From: Lactarius indigo
Lineage: Eukaryota > Basidiomycota > Agaricomycetes > Russulales > Russulaceae
NCBI GenBank assembly: GCA_025766275.1
Contig: JAFKAC010000068.1
Span: 1-64,000, forward strand
Length of the DNA stretch: 64,000 nt
Direction of reading: 5' to 3'
Of this stretch, positions 25,837 through 36,812 are shown one piece after another. The position numbers were made by a program, and so were the translations under genes. The notes under the pieces were generated by a model. The model saw only the letters and a program-made list of their open reading frames with translations. It made no database searches and was not told the DNA's origin. Positions within the stretch are counted from its first letter, which is position 1. The number at the start of each line of letters is the position of its first letter.

Positions 25837-28525
25837 TTACACATCACTACACAGCCAAAATTCTGGGTACAAGAATAAGTCCATGTCCACCATGGGATCA
25901 TCAACGTTGTGTCTGTGCGTAGGCAGGTCAGAAACGAATGTCGATCCAAGCAACACCGCAAGGGATAGCACGTACACTGTCTTGACATGGTGAATTGCCC
26001 CTCTTTTGTCCCCCGGCGTCATACAGGATCCGAATCGAAAAGGTAGTTGGGGTGCAAGATAGTCCGAGCAATGGTTGCAAAGCCATGACAGAGATCGGAA
26101 AGGATAATGCGGCACGTTGCCCGAACGCTCCCTCATTAGTGGGGTGGGGGCCGTCGTACCGGGGCCCACAACCTGCCACTGAGGGTATACATGATCTGTC
26201 TCTGCAATGAAATGCGCCACCTATGCCGAGTCCCTAGTGAGAGACTTTGCAAAGGGTATAAATAATGACATACGCAAGATCTCCACGAACGCCACGCAAC
26301 GCCATCCGAGCAGCTTCTACAGATGAAGCGCTTGTCTAGTTGGTCGAGCGTGGATGCAGTCGCTGACGCAGGATTAAGTCGCAACTCCTGAAGCAGTGCG
26401 TATACTGCCTCCGCTCCACGAGCAGAATACTCCAGTTCTCCTTTCACCTTCCAAGCGTGGCAAGCATCGCGTCCGATCAGGACCATATGATTGATGGGGT
26501 GGCGAAACACCGAGGTCGCCAAATCGAGTTGTCCCGCAAAATTATGCATCGCTCCGTGACGCCATCGATCGATGGACGGGCTTGACAGCAATGTGATTTC
26601 CATTGGCTTGGCCTGCGCGCTTTGGCCGGGCAATAAGCTAGTGTAGCGCTCCCTCTGTTCAGACATCCACTCGGACAGACTCAGCGGAAGCTGGGTGGCC
26701 GCGTGCTCCCACTCGGCGGGTTGAACCTCTCTATCTGGGTCTATGAGATCTCTGAAGCAAGACAATTGAGAGATTTGAGAGAGGGCGGGAAGATATAGCC
26801 GTTGCAAAGGGAGGACTTGTCGCAGAAGGTCGGAATAATACTGCTCCGCCGTGTTCTTGAGCTCGCTTTCTCGTTTGCGCCGCGCTGCTAAGAGGCGATT
26901 GTCGCGGGCGGCACTGAGGGTGGTCTCGACCTTTGACTTGATACGTTTCCAAACTACGGAAGAGGGTCAGTGTATTCCCCAAAGAGGCATCGCAGGGCGC
27001 ACCATCGTTCGTCAATGCTTTATCCACGTTCCAGCCAGGTATATTATGCATCCCAATGAACTCGATGTCGGCATCCTCATACCCCTGCATGAGGATGCGG
27101 TTTCTTAGGCTGCGGAGTTGGGACCTCAGTTTCAAGGGAAAGCCGAGGTTTGCCCGGTACTCACGCTTCTTGTCGTTGAGTTCGTCTTTTCTGGGTTTCA
27201 TGTATTTGGGCTTCCGCTTCCAACTCTGCCCATTTCTCAAATTCGATACTGCCCTGGTTAGCAGCTCGATCAATCGAACACGAGTGATGTGTGGAATGGA
27301 AACGCACTTGGACAATAGAGTCGACCAAGAGGATTCTCTCCGCACGGAAGGATTTGAGCCTTTTCTGAGCTCCTGGCTTGCCATCACTGACGTCTTGTTC
27401 GAGTTCGGTCACTCTCTTGCCCATCTCGTACAAGTCGGGTTTCCAGTAGAATCGACTATGGGAAGCGTGACCATGCGCCCACCCTCCGACTATGTCACCG
27501 GTGAATACCGGCTGCGGAAAGCTGGGAGAGAAATAGCACCGTACTCTTCGTATATGGCAAAAGATCCATGATGGATTCCTTCAAGTCGGGGCATTGAGAC
27601 CGGAACTTGATTGAGAAGACGAGACTAGTGAATGATACAGTCAGGGCCATCTCGGTCATCTCGGGAAATAGTCTCACTTTCTCTTCCTACAGACGGTACA
27701 CAAGCGGCGGCGCAGCGCAAAGTCCACTCGATGAATGTTCCTGGCAGAGCATTGCTGTGATTCACATGTTAGTTAAACTTCGAAGCAGTGTTCAAAACAA
27801 TTGACTGCGTACGGAACAAACGGCAGGTCCGAACAGAAGCTGCGCCCACGCGGGTTCAGACATGTCATCAGGAGGTTCGGGGACCACTGTAGCACCGGCG
27901 TTTCGTCGCGCGGCGATCCAGATTGAGGTCGACTTTCGCGACATTAGAACCTGCCGCAGGGCATTGCTCGTGCGCGCAAGGTTCAGGAGATCCATAGGCA
28001 GCAGTTCCGAGAATATCTAAGTAGAGACCGAACTTAGGAGACAAGGAACTTCGGATGATGCGAACTTACCCCGAAAAGAACATCCAAGGGTAGTGACAGC
28101 ATGTTCTGCAGTCGGCCCTGGACCCTGCGACCGGGACCACTCTTCTTGGGTTTCGAGGGCGAAGCTTTCTCTAGCTTACGACGCTTTGCCATGGGAGTCT
28201 GAGGCATTTCTATCGGAGTGCGTCCAATTAGTACGATGCGTTCGTTTCAACGCGAGTGCAAAATACCTTGGGAGGGGTCGTCAAAATCGCTGGTGTCGGA
28301 TTCTTCACCTTCAAAGAGATCAGGCTCGTGTTCATCCCCCTCCGACGCATACCCTCCATCATCGTCATCATCGTCACTCGACGACAGTTCTCCAAGCGGT
28401 CCGTCCATGGGGTCGTCATCGTCACTCTCCGGTGGTGCCCCCGACAACCTGTCCTCCGAGCGGTTCCTCTCCATTGTGTCTAGCTGGGCAAGGCCACGGG
28501 ATTGACGGCGGGTCGTAACTGGCAT
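25837..28525 (-). CDS. F-box protein
   Basis: Eleven exons give 717 aa in exact phase: 28525-28267, 28209-28070, 28016-27813, 27754-27678, 27624-27545, 27489-27308, 27253-27165, 27124-27003, 26953-26274, 26220-25976, 25912-25837. An acidic Asp/Glu/Ser-rich N-terminus and a basic stretch (MAKRRKLEK) precede an F-box at about 124-165 (LPLDVLF, IFSELLPMDLLNLART, VLMSRKS, WIAAR). F-box proteins bind SKP1 in SCF ubiquitin ligases and pick substrates through the rest of the chain. After the F-box comes a Cys cluster (CSARN, RRRLCTVC) and the segment GGWAHGHASHSRFYW, typical of large basidiomycete F-box families as I remember them. Coiled-coil stretches follow, then two more CxxC pairs (ICRSC, LCNHC) suggesting zinc sites. 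The start is the first ATG; an in-frame GTG lies just upstream. Confidence 0.85.
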
Positions 28526-30026
28526 CACAAATATTTGTTAAAGGGCACTTGTACAGTACGATTTCTGTTCCACGAAACAAGGTGCAGTAGCCGAGACCCG
28601 AATTCAGTGCAAAGAGTTGTTGTGGAGGGATAACTTCGACTTGAGGATATCACAAAAGTTCACTCGGGTCTCGGGTGCAAGCTCGGGTGAGAAAAACGGC
28701 TAGCACGGGTGTTGGTAATTCGATCGGTGTTATTGGAAACGCGCGAGGCTGCGTTGTTCGGTTACACTGCAGTAGAGCAAAAGGCTTGAACTTGACCCAC
28801 GCACGACTCGGTTTCCAACGAGAAATGTCGAGAAACAGGGAGCAAAAAGATATAGACTCGATACAGAAACCTCTGTCGCCCAACCCGCGTTATATAGACC
28901 GCGCGCGGTGTCACACAACCATGTTGGGCAGCCTCAAGGGGGACAGCATCACAAAAGCGTCATACTGAGTCAGACGACTGTTGTGCGACACCATGACAAT
29001 GTGATCGACCTTTTGATGCACGCACCAACATCGAGGCGAGGTTATTCCATAACAACTCGACCTCACTCACTCTGACTCATTTAACTCTGCTCGCAACTTT
29101 GGTCTCGGTAAATGCCGAATGTTGTTTGTGGCACAGCCTACACAAACAAACATGCTCATTCAGGCCTCAGGCTCGAGTCTCGAGACGATGCGATTTTCGT
29201 CGACCCCTCGCCGCAAGACTCTTCGTTTTTGTGGGAGGACAAGGCCTCACTTCTCCAGCACCAAACATACAGCCTTTCCCGATAAACGGGTATAATACAC
29301 GTGGTACTCACTCCGTCTATTCGCTACGCCTGGCGACGACTCTTCTAGTTGGCTAGTTACTCGAACATGTCCTAAACCATTTCGAGGAAGTGGAGGGGTC
29401 GACGTGACTCCGTACGCAACACGTGACACGAATTCCCTTCGTGATGTTATCACGGAGGCTTGCACGGAACAGTTCGATACGTGGGCCCAAAAGGTGAGTG
29501 GGAAAGTTGGGTAAAACCGTATAGATGAGATCCGACTCGGAGTGAATATTTCAAAGCACTGTACGGGTTTATCCCACATCCAACAGAACATCCATGAGCG
29601 CAAGTTTGCTAGTTGTGCGGTGCTACAATGTGGAACGATAGTCAGGAACGTATCTGTGCCTGTTCCCCTGACAGTGTAATGAGAACTGGTGATCGAAGAA
29701 CGGGAGAAGGATGTGATTGCAAAAGAGCCTCGGCGTGCGTCAAGCAAGGTGACATCTGGACCTATTGAGGGCGGACCTTTGGTCGTCGCATTGGTCCATG
29801 CCCCAGCTGCGCTCTTTCAAGTTGTATGCGGGTATATGACCTGGTCCCTTGGGACCATGTACGTATCTCCGGGGACCAGACTGGTTAACGGCAACGAATT
29901 TGGTAGTGACGGGAATGAAGACGCCACAGGCACAGGTAATCACGCGAAAGCCAAACAAGGCAATTATACGTGTGTGAACGTCGTTGTATCTGATGTTGAG
30001 CTCGCGTTGGTAGGGAGCAAAGTAGT
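28526..30026. other. No confident gene
   Basis: Several minus- and plus-strand frames of 80-170 codons overlap here without domains or a convincing splice chain. Some minus-strand frames (29247-29747, 29740-30084) may be exons or remnants connected to the open frame at 30027-30929. Confidence 0.4.
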
Positions 30027-30929
30027 CTATCGCGACACGTGCTGCAATTGCACAAAACCGCGAACGATATCCCCAGATGTACACACGGGGATCTGATGGC
30101 CAGCGCCAGTAGAATTCGTGTAAGAAAGGTGCCCCCGTTCAGTAAGATCCCACAACTTTGGCCATCGCGAAGTCAAATCCTTGCAAATGCTAACGAAAAA
30201 GGCAGACTCCAGCAAATAGGCGCCAGGGGTGGGTGCCACACCTGGGATGGTGGAGCAACACATAACGTGGGTCATGTTATACTGGCTGTGCGTGAAGCCG
30301 GCTTGCGACGTGATCCCAGGGGAGAAAAAACACTTCCCCTGGTTGATACCATAGTCAACCACCGGGGGTGTGTACGCCCGGGGGACGGGGATCACAGGCT
30401 GACCGTGCTTGTGAAACATGGCGTGTTGACCTGGAGTAACGAACTTGAATTCCGAATTTGGGCGGGGTTCTAGTACAGTACAGTACAGCTTTGTTGCCGG
30501 CAAGGGGGGAATTGGACCGATGTTAATAAAGCAGCAATTAGTGGCGCAACACGGATACATACTGTGGCATACCCCCATTATAGTATTCCCGGTTTGCCGA
30601 GAATATTCCAAAGAATGATGTGAGAGGATAATGGGACCACTCCACACAGGCCCATCGATGCGATAGGGACCCATGAGAGCATAAAGGTATTCAGTCACTG
30701 CAAAACAGTATCTCCTGACCTGTGGTATGGCCAGTACCTTTAATGGTAAAATAACAGTGAGAACGTCAGGCAACTCATACCCACCAAGCCCATTCCGAAA
30801 TCTGCTGGCAAATCTTCGATCACATCTTCCCTTCCAGCGGCGTTTTGCTCTAGAAGTACCTGCAACCGATACCGTATCCGATACTAGAATGTGCCCATAG
30901 GGCGTAGAATAGCCACTATACCCAGGCAA
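30027..30929 (-). CDS. Unexplained 300-codon open frame
   Basis: A minus-strand frame stays open for 300 codons, long for random sequence, but its first codon is TTG and no ATG-started model with matching splice phase was found. A good splice acceptor lies just upstream (near 30943), so it could be an inner exon. The translation is Cys- and Pro-rich (MYPCCATNCCF, THVMCCSTIPGVAPTPG) with a helical tail (FFVSICKDLTSRWPKLWDLTERG). No family is recognised. A candidate intron at 30780-30720 looks good by signal but breaks the frame. It may be a fragment of a decayed gene. Confidence 0.25.
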   Translation of the reverse strand: MPGYSGYSTPYGHILVSDTVSVAGTSRAKRRWKGRCDRRFASRFRNGLGGYELPDVLTVILPLKVLAIPQVRRYCFAVTEYLYALMGPYRIDGPVWSGPIILSHHSLEYSRQTGNTIMGVCHSMYPCCATNCCFINIGPIPPLPATKLYCTVLEPRPNSEFKFVTPGQHAMFHKHGQPVIPVPRAYTPPVVDYGINQGKCFFSPGITSQAGFTHSQYNMTHVMCCSTIPGVAPTPGAYLLESAFFVSICKDLTSRWPKLWDLTERGHLSYTNSTGAGHQIPVCTSGDIVRGFVQLQHVSR

Positions 30930-32324
30930 GACATCAACCCAGCTGAAAAGTGAAAATGACAGTTGTCATAGAACGTGTAAGGGATAAGGGACTGATATCG
31001 GACCGACTGAACCGGCGACCACAACCCCACAGAAGTTCAGTTTTTGTTGCGTTTTCCCACCTTGTTTCCCACGCTTCTCACACAAAGTGGCACGAAGAAC
31101 ACACAGGGCTGGATCTTGGGCAGAATAAACTCGAAACGTACCATATAATTCCAATTCATAGTCGAAGGCGCGACTTCGCCTTCGGGGAATAGAAGGAACA
31201 CGCGGTGGCGTAGAAATATTGCCTTTTGGGTTGCGCTTGCGCTGACTCCACTCGATCAAAGAGCATCGGCAGTCTCGGCGTAGCTTCGTTCGGTTTGGCG
31301 AGGCAACAGCTCCTTTCTGGGCTATAGATCAGGGCGTTTCACGATCTCCGTTATCGGACATCGGACCCAAGATCGGACCCGCCCTGTGATTGGGCCCTTT
31401 CCCATTCTCGATTGTAGCAATTGGCTCGGGTCTCGGCAAGAAGACCATTCCCACCAGTGGAAAAGATACGGTGTTACTTGGGCGAAGATTCACCCAAATC
31501 TCCGTAGGGGGGTATTATGCTGTGCGCATGCGTATTAGAGCCATCGGCAGCTCCGGTCCCGAAGGGTGATAATCACACAACCAGTTAGAGGCTTCCCTCT
31601 TCTCCTTAGCCTTCTCCGTAACGCATCTTCTGACAGAACTCATACCGTACAGGCACGGCACTAGAGAGTAAGCGCGGCCAATACGGCGTTGTGTCGAAAT
31701 GTGGTCTCACCGCGGAATAGTCCAGTTTTTGACGAATTGTCACATGGGCGAGGTGCTGCCGCATTCACCCAATTTTGTTCCGAGTTATGATAAGCCTGAG
31801 GTAGTGTTGTGTGCTCTCGCTATTTGTTCCGGATCTGGTGTAATGAAAGCCCAACCCCGGCCTCGGGATCGTGGCGGGGTCGTTTATGGGCATACACGGA
31901 TGCGTCATGACTTAGTGGCGTTCCATATGCAGCAGCGTATGCATAGTCTTTCAGTGGAGTTGCTCCAGATTCAGGGCGCAGAGAAAAGCTAAGTGGAAGG
32001 AGAGGCCCATCGTTTCGGATCATGCAGTGCCTGCGATAGACGATCTCTCGGGCTATCTTCAAGATTGTCAGCTACGGCAGCATATGTCAACAACCAACAT
32101 GAACTTAGATATACCTTCGCATCCGCTATTGCGGCTGGGTGATATGTCGTGTTCCGTGCGCGTTTGATTTATTGTCCCAAGAGGGATATATTGGTCACCT
32201 GCGACTCCTCGGCGCTAGTTCTACCTGTACTTGGGTGAAGCGGTTTGAGTGCTGTGGATTTTCCCATCCTGTGCATGTGTGACGACGCACACACGCAAAA
32301 GAAATTCCTCCGCTCACCAGCGCC
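30930..32324. other. Intergenic upstream of NLR
   Basis: No gene is supported. The 20 nt before the NLR ATG match the corresponding position of the inverted paralogue; further upstream the two differ. Confidence 0.45.
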
Positions 32325-35300
32325 ATGTCCTCGCGATTCAAGTCAATCCTCGACGCTGCCTTGAGCAAGTACCAGAAGAAGACTGGGAAAAATATACTAT
32401 CTCACCCGCTTTCTGTTGAGCTGCAACACTGTAGCTCTATCGATGCCATCCTAGCCATACTTCAGCGTCAGGCTGACGCATTTGAACAGTTTAGGGGTGG
32501 GGATCGGAGGTTGATGGAGGGGATTGGATTATCAGTGCATGTCCTATATGCGCTTTCCGCGACCGTTGGAGAGGGTGTCAGTCTGGTACTTATTTGGAAA
32601 CCAATTCTTGACGCGCACTCTCACATTTTTGTGCAGGCGTTCCCTCCCGCAAAAGTGATCTTTTCTGGAATTGGTATCCTCCTAGCTGTCCGTATTCTTC
32701 GCCATTATATTTCGTAAATTTTTAAGTGATGCCTGAAATTCTTTAGGCGGCAAAGGATGTAAGAGCAAGCCACGACGCGCTCGTCGACCTCTTTGGCCGC
32801 ATCGAGGGCTTCTTCAAGCGCCTCAAGGTTTATACCGAGACCTCGTCGGCCACTGGATTTGCAGAGGTACTGGTGAATGTAGTGGTCGAAGTGCTGAATA
32901 TCCTTTCCATTGCAACGAAAGAGATGGAACAAAATCGCGCAAGTGAGTCATTTCTGAGAGTCGGACCTATCAGTTGATTGCTCAAATTTGTTCAGAAACA
33001 TATATCAAGAGACTATTGGGAAGGACGGATATTGAGGATTCGTTGAAGAGGTTAGATAACCTGATACGGGAGGAGCATCAGGCGGCGACAGCTCAAGTTC
33101 TCAAGGTGACAAGTGAGCTTCAAGACGGTGCGCAGCCTATTGACCAGTTTCCTACTTCGCAATTAACCTTATCCGCCCAGACACCAAGAAAGCCAACATG
33201 GCTATGCAACAGATAGCGGACGACGTAGACGAAGTAAAGTGTACGTAGCCGCCCATGACTACCGTTTCCATTATAGATGTTTTATCCTCGTCACAGGGAA
33301 TCAGATACAACAAGGCGTTCAGAAATGGTTCTCTCCTCCGGACCCGTCGACCAACTACAACATCGCGTGCAAGGCCTATCATAAGGGAACAACCGGGTGG
33401 TTCTTCGAAGGCAACGTATTCAAGAATTGGGAATCAACGGCTTCTCTCCTGTGGGTCCACGGAAAACGCAAGTTTCTGTTATCTTTCGGAGTCATATCCT
33501 GACGATCTACTTGCTTTCGTAGCTGGCGCAGGGAAGAGCATCCTTTGGTTCGTCGTTTCCCACCAGTTGTTGCCGGTAACGGTAACTCAAATCGATCATA
33601 AGTTCAGCGATTATACAGCATATTATGGCTTTGCGCGATGCCGGAGAGGCCAACTTAGCCTATTTCTACTTCGACTTTCGAGATGAAGCCAAACAAAACA
33701 TCCGCAACCTCCTCACCTCTCTACTCATTCAACTCTCCGCCCACTCAGACCCTTGTCGCAACATCATCTCCCGCCTTTATTCGGAACACGGGAACGGCAC
33801 GCAACAACCCAGCGATGAAGCCCTGACGAACTGTTTCAAGGAGGCGCTCGTGGTGGCAGAACACCCAACTTACATCATTATGGATGCTCTCGATGAGTGT
33901 CCCGACATTTCTGGAATGCCAACTCCACGAGAGGTTGTCCTCGACTTCGTGGAGGACCTTGTCGGCCAGTGCCTTCCAAACGTGCATATATGCGTTACTA
34001 GCCGCCCGGAGATCGACATCAAGACTGCTCTCAAGCCACTGGCTATTAGCGCCGTCTCAATTCATGACGAAAAGGGACAAAAGGAGGATATTGCCAATTA
34101 TGTATGCTCTGTCGTTTACTCGGACAGGAAGATGCAGAGATGGCGTGATGATGATAAGAAACTAGTTGTCGAGGCGCTTTCTGAGAGAGCGGACGGGATG
34201 TAAGGGCGTCGCTCGATGCTCAGAGAAAAGTTCTCTTATGATTTATTGTACAGGTTCCGGTGGGTCTTCTGCCAGCTGGAGACGCTGCGACACTCGTTCC
34301 CACGAAATCTGCGACGAGTTCTCGAGGAGTTACCAAAGAGTTTGGACGAAACATACGAACGCCTGTTGAAGAGTATCAATGAAAATAACCGAGAATATGC
34401 CTGTCGCCTCCTCCATTGCCTCGCGGTCGCCATTCGGCCGCTCCGTGTCGAGGAGCTTGCCGAAATCCTTACGTTCGACTTTGATGGGGCCATACCGACA
34501 TTTCACGAGGGCTGGCGGTGGAAGGATCAGGAATATGCTGTGCTGTCCACGTGCTCAAGTCTGATCTCCATCATCGACAACAACGGTTCTCAGGTCGTGC
34601 AATTTTCTCATTTTTCCGTCAAGGAGTTCTTGATGTCGAATCGCATCGCAACGTCAACTAAAGATGTCTCTCAGTATCACATTCTTCCAGGATCCGCACA
34701 TATGATCCTCGCACGCGTTTGTCTCGGATTCCTTCTCCATTCAGACAACCACATCGACGATAGGAGCACCAAGGATTTCCCTCTGGCTAAATATGCGGCT
34801 CGACACTGGGTTGCACATGCCAAGTTCGAGGGTGTTGCGCCGCGTGTGATGGATGGGATGAAGTCTCTCTTTGACCCAGACAAACCATATTTTGCGGCGT
34901 GGGTCCAGATCCACGACATAGATCCGCCGACATTTAAGATATCGTCGACGAAGAGAGCCAGCCCCTTGTACTACTCCGCTTTTTGTGGGTTCCTTGGCCT
35001 AGTCGAGCACCTCATCATCAAACATCCGGGGCATGTGAACGCCATTGGCGGCAAATACGAGTCTCCACTGCTTGCCGCATTACGTGGAAAGCACATCCGA
35101 GTTGCGGAGCTCCTGCTTGAGCGCGGTGGGGATGCTGATCTCCGGGGAGTGAGAGGTGAGACTCCACTGCACCACGTACTTCCCTGGTCCCGCAATGCCG
35201 CTGTCGACGCGGTACAGTTTCTACTCAAGCACGGCGCGGACGTGAATGCCCAGCGGGGCGGCGATTTTTATACTCCACTACATCTAGCGGCAAGTGCCGG

Positions 35301-36261
35301 AGAACTCAGAGTTGCTGAGATGCTACTGGAGCATACAGCAGATGTCCATCCTCGGAACAACAAAGGCAAAACTCCGCTACACCTGGTGTCAGGACGGGAA
35401 ATTTCCCAGCGCGAACACGATCGTCCCAGTCTCGTACAATTATTACTTGTACACGGCGCTGATGTGAACGCACGAGACATGTCGTTCGCGACCCCATTAC
35501 ACTACGCATTCCACCGTAGGAGGCTTGAGGTGGCGCAGGTACTCTTTGACCATGGTGCAAAACCCAACGTCAAGAATGACTGGGACCAGACCCCATTGCA
35601 CCTACTATTAGAAGGCAATCGCAACTCTCAAGATAGTCTCGGTCTCGCACAACTATTACTGAGGCACGGCGCCGACGTGAATTCACACGACAGGAACGAC
35701 GTAACCCCGTTGCATTTGGCATCGCGTGAAGGGTCGGTCGAGATCGTGCGATCTCTCCTCAGCCACGGAGCAAATCCTAACGCAGCAGACGATCGAGGCC
35801 AGACCCCGTTGCACCGACTATCAGCAGGAGGCAACGTCACTGACCTTGTAGAGCTATTACTCGAGCGCGGCGCCGACGTTAATGCACAAGACAAGGACGA
35901 CGCAACCCCATTACATTTGGCATCGTCTGGAGGGCAACTCGAGATTGCGCGGATGCTCCTAGGCCATGGAGCAAATCCCAACGCAGTGGACGATCAGGGC
36001 CAGACCCCGTTGCACCGACTGTCAGAGGGCACCTACAATTCTCAGGATGTCTTCGATCTTGTAGAGCTATTCCTGAAGTGTGGCGCCGACGTGAATGCAC
36101 GAGACAAGTACAACGATACCCCGCTCCATTTAGCGTCACGGGGAAGGAAGCTCGTGATGGCGTGGGTCCTATTCAGACTTGGTGCGTATGTTAACGCGGA
36201 GGTCAGCAAGGGCAACACCTCATACCTACCCGCCGCTTCTGGTGAAGAATACGACAATTGA
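32325..36261 (+). CDS. NACHT-ankyrin NLR, intact
   Basis: Nine exons (32325-32585, 32637-32687, 32747-32942, 32996-33127, 33181-33240, 33297-33467, 33523-33547, 33603-34199, 34254-36261) join in exact phase to 1,166 aa. Residues 1 to about 230 are a helical N-terminal region of the kind found before NACHT in basidiomycete NLRs. The Walker A (HGKPGAGKS) is at about 288-296, Walker B (IIMDALDE) at about 390-397, with a CVTSRPEID motif and FRWVFCQLE after it. About 12 ankyrin repeats follow from about 730 to 1140 (TPLHLAS, LLxHGADVN). NLRs of this build are proposed fungal immune or incompatibility receptors; the ligand is unknown. The intron inside the P-loop uses a GC-AG pair (GC at 33468), conserved in the decayed paralogue. 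The repeats are very alike, suggesting recent repeat exchange. Confidence 0.92.
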
Positions 36262-36812
36262 CGGATTGCTGCCACACGTGGAGTTCATGGAGTAGGTCCT
36301 AGCGATGCACCCAAGAACGCACCCGTTTTCGGCTCTCAGCTCCCGGTTTTCGACTTTGCGTACCTGATACTGATTCCGCGTTTCTGGCCTGATATCGTGT
36401 CTAGTTTCGGTTGTCTTAAGACCTGCACAGGAGCCGTATGAGTGGAAACGAGTGTGTGCAGGCGAATGCCCGGCAGACCCGCGCACTCGGCTCATCACAC
36501 CTCTCGGGGCAGTCGGTCTCGTCTCAGGTTCAAATATTTATTTAATATATTGCACACCGTGGTTTGTCCTCTTGTATCGCCAATGAATGTTATGTCTTGT
36601 GATTCCATTCACCGTTTGCGAGTGTTTCACGTCGCCGTCGGATGCAGGTTTCGGTCTTGGAGTCTCCGAACGTTCGGAGGTCGGACGGCCCCGAAGACGT
36701 TAGGGTTAAGGTTGTGACGCCATGCGCTCTACTCTGGACTTGGCGATGCACTTTTCATGAGCGTGACTATAATTATGCACCATCTCCGGGTCTTCCTCCG
36801 CAGTTGCACAGC
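36262..36812. other. Intergenic, NLR to PLD
   Basis: About 550 bp between two plus-strand genes. An upstream frame overlaps the PLD first exon, but the ATG at 36813 opens the recognisable protein. No other element is seen. Confidence 0.45.

Noticed and set aside
30720..30780. Good-looking intron inside the 300-codon frame
   Set aside because: Removing its 61 nt shifts the frame into an early stop.
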